From the NCBI GenBank assembly GCA_044507115.1, contig JBIQJZ010000216.1:1-6372 (forward strand): a stretch of 6,372 bases of DNA. Direction: 5' to 3'. The translations under genes and the position numbers were made by a program. The stretch is from Chryseosolibacter sp044507115. GTDB taxonomy: Bacteria; Bacteroidota; Bacteroidia; Cytophagales; Cyclobacteriaceae. This document shows, in pieces, positions 1 to 4,379 of the stretch. Every line of letters begins with the position of its first letter. The stretch's first letter is position 1. The notes beneath the pieces are model-generated. The model was not told the DNA's origin, searched no databases, and saw only the letters and a list, made by a program, of their open reading frames with translations.

Positions 1-1202
1 TTTTCGAGAGCTTCCGGATCAATACCCGTCCCGTTATCACGAATGGTGATCACGGGACGGGACTTTTCAGTCAGATAAGCTTTCAGGGTGATTTCCCGGT
101 TGTCCTGTTCTTCAAACGCCTGGATCGCGTTGCGCATGAGATTGATCAGGACCTGTTCAATCATATTCTTGTCGGCTTCGACAGTAAGGTCCTCAGGATA
201 GACCGATATTTCCAAAATGATGTTTGCTTCGGTGAGTTCCTTTCTATGGAGCAGACACAATTCGTCCAGTAATAGCTTGACGGAGATTGTTGACAATTTC
301 GGCGTTGGGATACTGGTGAGGCTCCGGAACTCCTTGACGAAGTGAATCAGTCCTTCGCTGCGTTTGCTGATTGTCTGCAAAGAAAGGTGAATGTCCTCGA
401 GCTGTTCAGGTGTCAATGGACCGGCCTGCTGTGCCGCGAGATGTTGCTGCAGCTCTTCCTCAACGATTCCGGCTAGCGAAGATATCGGTGTAACCGAATT
501 CATGATCTCGTGTGTCAATACCCGGACAAGGTTTTGCCAGGCTTCCATCTCCTTCTCTTCCAATTCACTTTGAATGTTCTGGAGCGAGACAAGTTTGACG
601 TTCTCACCCCGCAGTGTCAATTCGATCGCGTACACCGAGAGTTGGATGATGTCCTCGCCGACCTTCAGTCGGAAGAGCTCGCGTCCCCCGGTCTTAAGAC
701 GTCTGAATACTTCAACGAGTGTCTCGCTTGTTTCCCGGATGTCGTCAATATGTGCTGCGTTTGAGACACGGAGCAGCCGGCGCGCGGCGGCGTTGAAGAT
801 TTCGATCTTGCCGTCTTCGCGAAAAACAATCAGCCCGATACCAATATGCATGACGATGTTCTTGAAGAACAGCGATTCCGAATCCTTTTGACTTCGCGAA
901 CTGCGCAACTTGAGCATGGCTTCGTTCAATTCCTGATGAAGACGCTGCACGACGGGGTCGTCGCTTTGCGTCTTGAACGAATACGAGAGGTCGTCGAAAC
1001 GGATTGAATCTAGGAATGATGCGATGTTTGCATGCGAACGATCGAGGTATTCGACGAGAAGTTTTACCTGGTACCCGCTGATTGCGAAAAAGAAAATTGC
1101 GTAGATCCAATCGTTGGAGGTGCTAAAGAAGCAGAATAGAAAGATCGTCGCGGCCAACATAGCCACGCGCGGAACAATCGGTGATCGCCAGTTAAAGCCC
1201 AT
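1..1202 (-). CDS. Membrane-bound PAS-type sensor histidine kinase (NtrY-like, HEIMNS type), 3'-partial
   Basis: Sensor kinase expected to autophosphorylate on His and pass phosphate to the response regulator encoded just upstream. I translated it by hand: 400 codons are visible and the frame is open to the window edge. Two hydrophobic helices lie at about residues 9-27 and 32-49, with almost no periplasmic loop, so it may sense a membrane or cytoplasmic cue. A linker follows, then a PAS-like region at about 110-210 (GIGLIVFREDGKIEIFNAAA). The H-box is LTHEIMNSVTPI with phospho-acceptor H231. The N-box is NLMRNAIQAF (N354, N358) and the G1 box is DNGTGI (D389-I394). The F and G2 boxes fall outside the window. 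The ATG at 1202 lies inside the last codons of the regulator gene (11-base overlap), with GGAG four bases before it, suggesting translational coupling. The signal and the target genes cannot be read from this window. Confidence 0.93.
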   Translation of the reverse strand, partial: MGFNWRSPIVPRVAMLAATIFLFCFFSTSNDWIYAIFFFAISGYQVKLLVEYLDRSHANIASFLDSIRFDDLSYSFKTQSDDPVVQRLHQELNEAMLKLRSSRSQKDSESLFFKNIVMHIGIGLIVFREDGKIEIFNAAARRLLRVSNAAHIDDIRETSETLVEVFRRLKTGGRELFRLKVGEDIIQLSVYAIELTLRGENVKLVSLQNIQSELEEKEMEAWQNLVRVLTHEIMNSVTPISSLAGIVEEELQQHLAAQQAGPLTPEQLEDIHLSLQTISKRSEGLIHFVKEFRSLTSIPTPKLSTISVKLLLDELCLLHRKELTEANIILEISVYPEDLTVEADKNMIEQVLINLMRNAIQAFEEQDNREITLKAYLTEKSRPVITIRDNGTGIDPEALE

Positions 1203-2562
1203 ACTTCTCCATCCGGCGGTACAACGAGGCTCGAGTAAGCCCCAGTTCGTCGGCTGCCTTCGAAATATTGCCCGCGTGCATCTGCAGCGCTTTTGCGATA
1301 GCAGTTTTTTCTACTTCATCGAGATTCAGTGTGTTACTGGCGGGACCGAAAGTCAGTGATCTGCTGAACAAGAAGTCAGTCTCCTGCAGGGAAGGTGAAT
1401 CCGTCATGATGACTGCGCGCTCAATCGCGTGCTGCAATTCGCGAATGTTTCCTGGCCAGGCGTATCGCTTCAGTTTATCCATCGCTTCGGGTACGATCGT
1501 AGTAACGGATTTGTGATACTTTCGGGCGTAGTAATTGAGAAAATGATTCGCGAGCAATGGAATATCCTCGATTCGATCGCTCAGGGGAGGGACGTGTATC
1601 TCCACTGTATTGATCCTATAGAGGAGGTCCTGGCGAAAAGTTCCTTCCTGCACCATCTTGGTAAGCGGCATGTTTGTAGCGCATATCAGGCGAATATCGA
1701 CAGCGATCGGCTGATTAGATCCTACTCGCGTGATCTGCCGCGATTGCAACGCGCTGAGTAGTTTGCTCTGAAGACTCATGCTGAGATTCCCAATCTCGTC
1801 GAGGAACAGCGTTCCGCCCGAGGCGAGTTCAAAGCGTCCGGCCCGATCTTCCCGCGCGTCTGTGAACGCTCCTTTCTTGTGGCCGAACAGTTCGCTCTCG
1901 AACAACGTCTCGGTGATAGCTCCCATGTCAACCGACACGAAGCTATTGTCTTTGCGAAGGGAATTTTGGTGGATTGCGCGCGCAATTAGTTCTTTTCCCG
2001 TTCCGTTCTCGCCGAGGATCAAAACATTGGCGTCGGTTTTTGCGACCTTATTGACCATGGAAAAAACCTCCTGGATGGCCGGGCTCTGTCCGATGATTTC
2101 ACCGAAAGGTCTGCTGATCTGTTCTTCAAGCATTTCCTTGGCCTTCTTGAGCTTGTCTACCTGGTTATAGCTTTTCTTGAGTCGGATAGCAGTCGAAATG
2201 GTAGCCACCAGCTTCTCGTTTTGCCACGGTTTCAGAATGAAGTCGGTGGCGCCCTGCTTCAGAGCCTTCACTGCCATCTCCACGTCTCCGAAAGCTGTGA
2301 TCAGGATCACAACAGCGTTCGGATCTTTCTCGAGAATTTGTTCAAGCCAATGAAATCCTTCCTTCCCGCTGGTGATATCCTTGCTGAAGTTCATATCCAG
2401 CAGGATGACATCGTAAGTATCATTGTTTAAGAGAAATGGGATCTTGTTCGGATTTTTTTCGATGATCACGTGGTGGTTCTGTTTTTTGAGCAGCATTTTG
2501 GCCGCGAGCAGAACATCCTCATCGTCGTCGATCATCAGAATTTTGCCACCTTCCTGGGTCAC
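1192..2562 (-). CDS. Sigma-54-dependent response regulator (NtrC family: REC, AAA+, Fis-type HTH)
   Basis: Transcription activator of sigma-54 promoters, controlled by phosphorylation from the overlapping kinase. From the GTG start at 2562 it is 456 residues. The receiver domain spans about 5-125, with acidic pocket D12-D14, phospho-acceptor D56 (DVILLDMNF), T89 and K111. The AAA+ domain spans about 155-390: Walker A GENGTGKE at 184-191, the sigma-54 contact loop GAFTDA (GAFTGA variant) at 231-236, Walker B GGTLFLDEI, and arginine-finger region FRQDLLYR. WPGNIREL is at 369-376. A Fis-type helix-turn-helix ends the protein (GNISKAADELGLTRASLYRR). The frame stays open to an ATG at 2673, but those 37 extra residues resemble no domain and cover a sigma-54-like promoter. 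The receiver domain starts right after the GTG (VTQEGGKILMIDDD), so I prefer GTG; there is no clear Shine-Dalgarno sequence at either start. Regulators of this kind often control exporters or envelope genes, but the target is not visible here. Confidence 0.95.
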   Translation of the reverse strand: MTQEGGKILMIDDDEDVLLAAKMLLKKQNHHVIIEKNPNKIPFLLNNDTYDVILLDMNFSKDITSGKEGFHWLEQILEKDPNAVVILITAFGDVEMAVKALKQGATDFILKPWQNEKLVATISTAIRLKKSYNQVDKLKKAKEMLEEQISRPFGEIIGQSPAIQEVFSMVNKVAKTDANVLILGENGTGKELIARAIHQNSLRKDNSFVSVDMGAITETLFESELFGHKKGAFTDAREDRAGRFELASGGTLFLDEIGNLSMSLQSKLLSALQSRQITRVGSNQPIAVDIRLICATNMPLTKMVQEGTFRQDLLYRINTVEIHVPPLSDRIEDIPLLANHFLNYYARKYHKSVTTIVPEAMDKLKRYAWPGNIRELQHAIERAVIMTDSPSLQETDFLFSRSLTFGPASNTLNLDEVEKTAIAKALQMHAGNISKAADELGLTRASLYRRMEKYGL

Positions 2563-2599
2563 GTGTATCTGGAGATTTAGGTTTGAAATACGGGTCTTA

Positions 2600-2616
2600 T
2601 GAGAATACTGTGCCAA
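2600..2616 (-). promoter_or_regulatory. Candidate sigma-54 (-24/-12) promoter for the response regulator/kinase operon
   Basis: On the minus strand the sequence reads TTGGCACAGTATTCTCA. The -24 part TTGGCAC matches the sigma-54 consensus exactly. The -12 part TCTC, at the correct spacing, keeps only two of four bases of TTGC, so the match is incomplete. Transcription would start near 2590, leaving a leader of about 28 bases before the GTG at 2562. It precedes a gene for a sigma-54 activator, which fits autoregulation. The weak -12 element keeps confidence modest. Confidence 0.4.
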
Positions 2617-2656
2617 CCGCGAAATCGGGCCTGGCAGCGTTATTTGAGCACTGAAA

Positions 2657-2692
2657 TGTTCCAGTTTGTACAAATATGTTCAAAAATGAACA
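2657..2692. promoter_or_regulatory. Palindromic operator-like cluster upstream of the response regulator
   Basis: Three related elements lie close together: a perfect inverted repeat TGTTCA-AAAA-TGAACA (2677-2692), a perfect 10-base palindrome TTTGTACAAA (2665-2674), and an extra TGTTC half-site at 2657-2661, 20 bases from the TGTTC of the repeat (about two helical turns). The repeat's centre is about 95 bases upstream of the predicted sigma-54 start, the usual range for an activator's upstream binding site. A 16-base inverted repeat is also the right size for a Fis-type HTH dimer. The likely ligand is the regulator encoded just downstream; that is inference. It is not a convincing terminator for the preceding gene, because the stem is only 6 bp and no T-tract follows. 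Confidence 0.45.
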
Positions 2693-2704
2693 GATTACTA
2701 AGTG

Positions 2705-3493
2705 TTACGGGCTAAACGGAAAGATATCGATTGACTTCCGCGCTACCAGCACCATTCGTTCATCGGTGAGCAGCACTTGCGCGTATCCCGGAGGGATATC
2801 CAGGGTGCGGGTTTCAGCATTGAACAGATTAAAAAAAGTCAGCCTTCCCTTTTCGATGAAGTAGAGTTCTTCACCGAGGAAATTGAACGAAGTGATACCT
2901 GCTACATCAATTGTGCGGAGGTGTTTTCCAAACCGATTAAAGACAAGGATCCCGCGGGACGGGTCGAGAAGGAATACGAAACCCTGGTAGTCACGCATCA
3001 TTGTAAATGCCTCGGGAGCCTGAACAAGCGCTGGGTCTACCGCTACTTCTACTTCTACCTGAGAAGTCTTCAGATCAATTTGTTTCAGGCTGTTGTCAGC
3101 GCGGTCCAATATCCAGAGTTTGTACTCGCCTGATGGACAAACGAGCCACGGCTCAACGGCAAACGACGGGTCGATGGGGTAAGCAGCTATGGACTGAAAC
3201 GAGGGATTGACAAATTCACAGAACTGGTCAGCGCGATAATATAAAAAGAGTCTCGCGCCGTCGCGCGGGTCGAACAACGTGGGTATTGACTCCGTTGTAT
3301 GCGTTAGCAGCAGATTTCCGTCCTTGTCATAGCGCTGGATGTTCCCGTTTCGGCCCACGGTATAAAAATCACCAGGGCGGTCGATAGCGGTTTGGAGCAG
3401 AGAGTCGGTCAGGGCCACTGTGCGCAACTTGCTCTGCGCAAGGCCGCTACCAGCGGAAGCGATCATCAGAAAGCATAGTAACCGTGTCTTCAT
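2705..3493 (-). CDS. Secreted beta-propeller-like protein of unknown function
   Basis: I do not recognise a named family. The 262-residue product starts with a signal peptide: basic MKTR, hydrophobic LLCFLMIASAGSGLA, and a probable cleavage after A19. There is no lipobox at the right place, so it is probably periplasmic or surface-exposed rather than a lipoprotein. The mature part shows about six irregular repeats of paired strands with turn residues, at roughly 42-64 (FYTVGRNGNIQRYDKDGN), 82-105, 124-148 (YKLWILDRADNSLKQIDL), 171-197 (FVFLLDPSRGILVFNRFGKH), 209-233 and 246-259. This is the pattern of a small six-bladed propeller of NHL/YWTD style. No catalytic motif is visible, so a binding or scaffold role is more likely than an enzyme. 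Its ATG overlaps the stop of the lpxH-like gene (ATGA, 3490-3493), so the two are co-transcribed and probably translationally coupled, hinting at an envelope role. Confidence 0.85.
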   Translation of the reverse strand: MKTRLLCFLMIASAGSGLAQSKLRTVALTDSLLQTAIDRPGDFYTVGRNGNIQRYDKDGNLLLTHTTESIPTLFDPRDGARLFLYYRADQFCEFVNPSFQSIAAYPIDPSFAVEPWLVCPSGEYKLWILDRADNSLKQIDLKTSQVEVEVAVDPALVQAPEAFTMMRDYQGFVFLLDPSRGILVFNRFGKHLRTIDVAGITSFNFLGEELYFIEKGRLTFFNLFNAETRTLDIPPGYAQVLLTDERMVLVARKSIDIFPFSP

Positions 3494-4275
3494 GCGGTGT
3501 CGGAGGCAAATTTCTTCAACTCAACATTCGTGCCGTCATACACAGCATAGGTCTTAAAGTGCACCCACTCACCTACGTTGATGTACCTGCTGTCCTTTCC
3601 CACTTCGAGGTCGAGGGGTAGATGACGGTGACCAAATACATAGAAGTCGTGGTGTTTTGTTCTTTCAACTTCGCTGCAATAGATCCAGAGGTACTCGTCC
3701 TCTTGCTTGTTGAAGGTTTCGCCCTTCTTGTTATTTGATATTCGACTTTTTCTCGACCACGCGTGTGCTATGCGAATGCCGAGGTTGGGATGAATACGTG
3801 CGAACAACCACTGGCACACAGCACTGTCAAAGAACTTCTTTAATATCTTATAGGTGCGGTCGCCGGGGCCTAGTCCGTCGCCGTGGCCGATTAAAATCTT
3901 GTGGTCGCCAACTTCCAGCACACACGGTTTTCGGATGACCGGGATATCGAGTTCTGTCGGAAAGTAGTCGAACATCCACATGTCGTGGTTACCGGTAAAG
4001 AAGGTCACTGGGATGCCTGCGTCGCGAAGTTCAGCAAGCTTACCCAGGAGACGGACGAATCCTTTCGGCACTGTGTACCGATACTCAAACCAGAAATCGA
4101 ATATGTCGCCCAGTAGATAGATGGCGTGCGCGTCGTGACGGGCAGTTTCAAGCCAGCGGACGATCTCACGCTCTCGTTGAAGGCTGGATTCAAATGAGGG
4201 AACGCCGAGGTGGAAGTCGCCGGCGAAATAGATCTTTTTGCCGGGAGGAAGTTGAGGTGTGACTAGCGTGGTCAA
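3490..4275 (-). CDS. lpxH: UDP-2,3-diacylglucosamine diphosphatase (LpxH-like calcineurin-type phosphoesterase)
   Basis: In lipid A synthesis, LpxH hydrolyses UDP-2,3-diacylglucosamine to lipid X and UMP at the inner face of the cytoplasmic membrane. The 261-residue protein has the full metallophosphoesterase set for a two-metal centre: DFHLG (D20, H22), GDIFD (D57), GNHD (N96, H97, D98), GHGDG (H131) and GHRH (H216, H218). The insert between the last two blocks (residues about 140-205) contains hydrophobic and basic segments (KILKKFF, VCQWLFARIHP) suited to membrane and acyl-chain contact, as in LpxH. The start is TTG at 4275; an in-frame stop lies at 4306-4308, the first internal ATG is at codon 99, and MTTLVTPQLPPGKKIYFAGDFH is a plausible beginning. 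It follows the ftsH terminator and overlaps the propeller gene by four bases. The family assignment is firm; the exact substrate comes from homology, and related UDP-sugar lipid hydrolases are possible. Confidence 0.9.
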   Translation of the reverse strand: MTTLVTPQLPPGKKIYFAGDFHLGVPSFESSLQREREIVRWLETARHDAHAIYLLGDIFDFWFEYRYTVPKGFVRLLGKLAELRDAGIPVTFFTGNHDMWMFDYFPTELDIPVIRKPCVLEVGDHKILIGHGDGLGPGDRTYKILKKFFDSAVCQWLFARIHPNLGIRIAHAWSRKSRISNNKKGETFNKQEDEYLWIYCSEVERTKHHDFYVFGHRHLPLDLEVGKDSRYINVGEWVHFKTYAVYDGTNVELKKFASDTA

Positions 4276-4314
4276 AGGGTGCGTGGTGATAGTTCGGTCA
4301 GGTTGCTATAGTCG

Positions 4315-4353
4315 AAAAATAAAAAGAACTCAGGAATTGAGGTACCTGAGTTC
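4315..4353 (-). terminator. Rho-independent terminator after ftsH
   Basis: On the minus strand a 9-bp perfect stem, GAACTCAGG with CCTGAGTTC (4345-4353 and 4326-4334), encloses a 10-base loop and is followed directly by TTTTTATTTTT (4325-4315). It lies about 27 bases after the ftsH stop and about 40 bases before the lpxH-like start, so it separates the two transcription units, although some read-through is possible. On the plus strand no T-tract follows the hairpin, so it works in one direction only. Confidence 0.85.
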
Positions 4354-4366
4354 CAAAAATAGCGCT

Positions 4367-4378
4367 AATGATATCATT
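4367..4378. repeat. Perfect 12-base palindrome just after the ftsH stop
   Basis: AATGATATCATT is a perfect palindrome lying one base past the ftsH stop codon (4380-4382), with AGCGCT (4361-4366), another palindrome, next to it. It sits between the stop and the terminator. It could be a protein-binding site or chance in AT-rich spacer; nothing else in the window repeats it. Confidence 0.3.
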
Positions 4379-4379
4379 T

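Noticed and set aside
745..1110. Minus-strand frame of 121 codons overlapping the kinase gene
   Set aside because: It is an arginine-rich shadow of the kinase; the kinase frame carries the PAS-like region and H-box continuously.
2632..2648. Plus-strand TGGCAG...TTTGAG as a second sigma-54 promoter
   Set aside because: It lacks the GC of the -12 element and points away from any real gene, into the 3' end of the propeller gene.
2563..2673. N-terminal extension of 37 residues on the response regulator (ATG at 2673)
   Set aside because: It resembles no receiver-domain sequence, spans the promoter-like element, and the receiver fold begins right after the GTG at 2562.
2671..2678. CATATTTG on the minus strand as a Bacteroidota-type -7 element (TAnnTTTG)
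   Set aside because: It has one mismatch, and no TTG is found at the expected distance upstream, so it cannot be called a promoter with confidence.
2677..2692. TGTTCA/TGAACA hairpin as a terminator of the lpxH-propeller operon
   Set aside because: The stem has only 6 AT-rich pairs and no T-tract follows on the minus strand; an operator role fits better.
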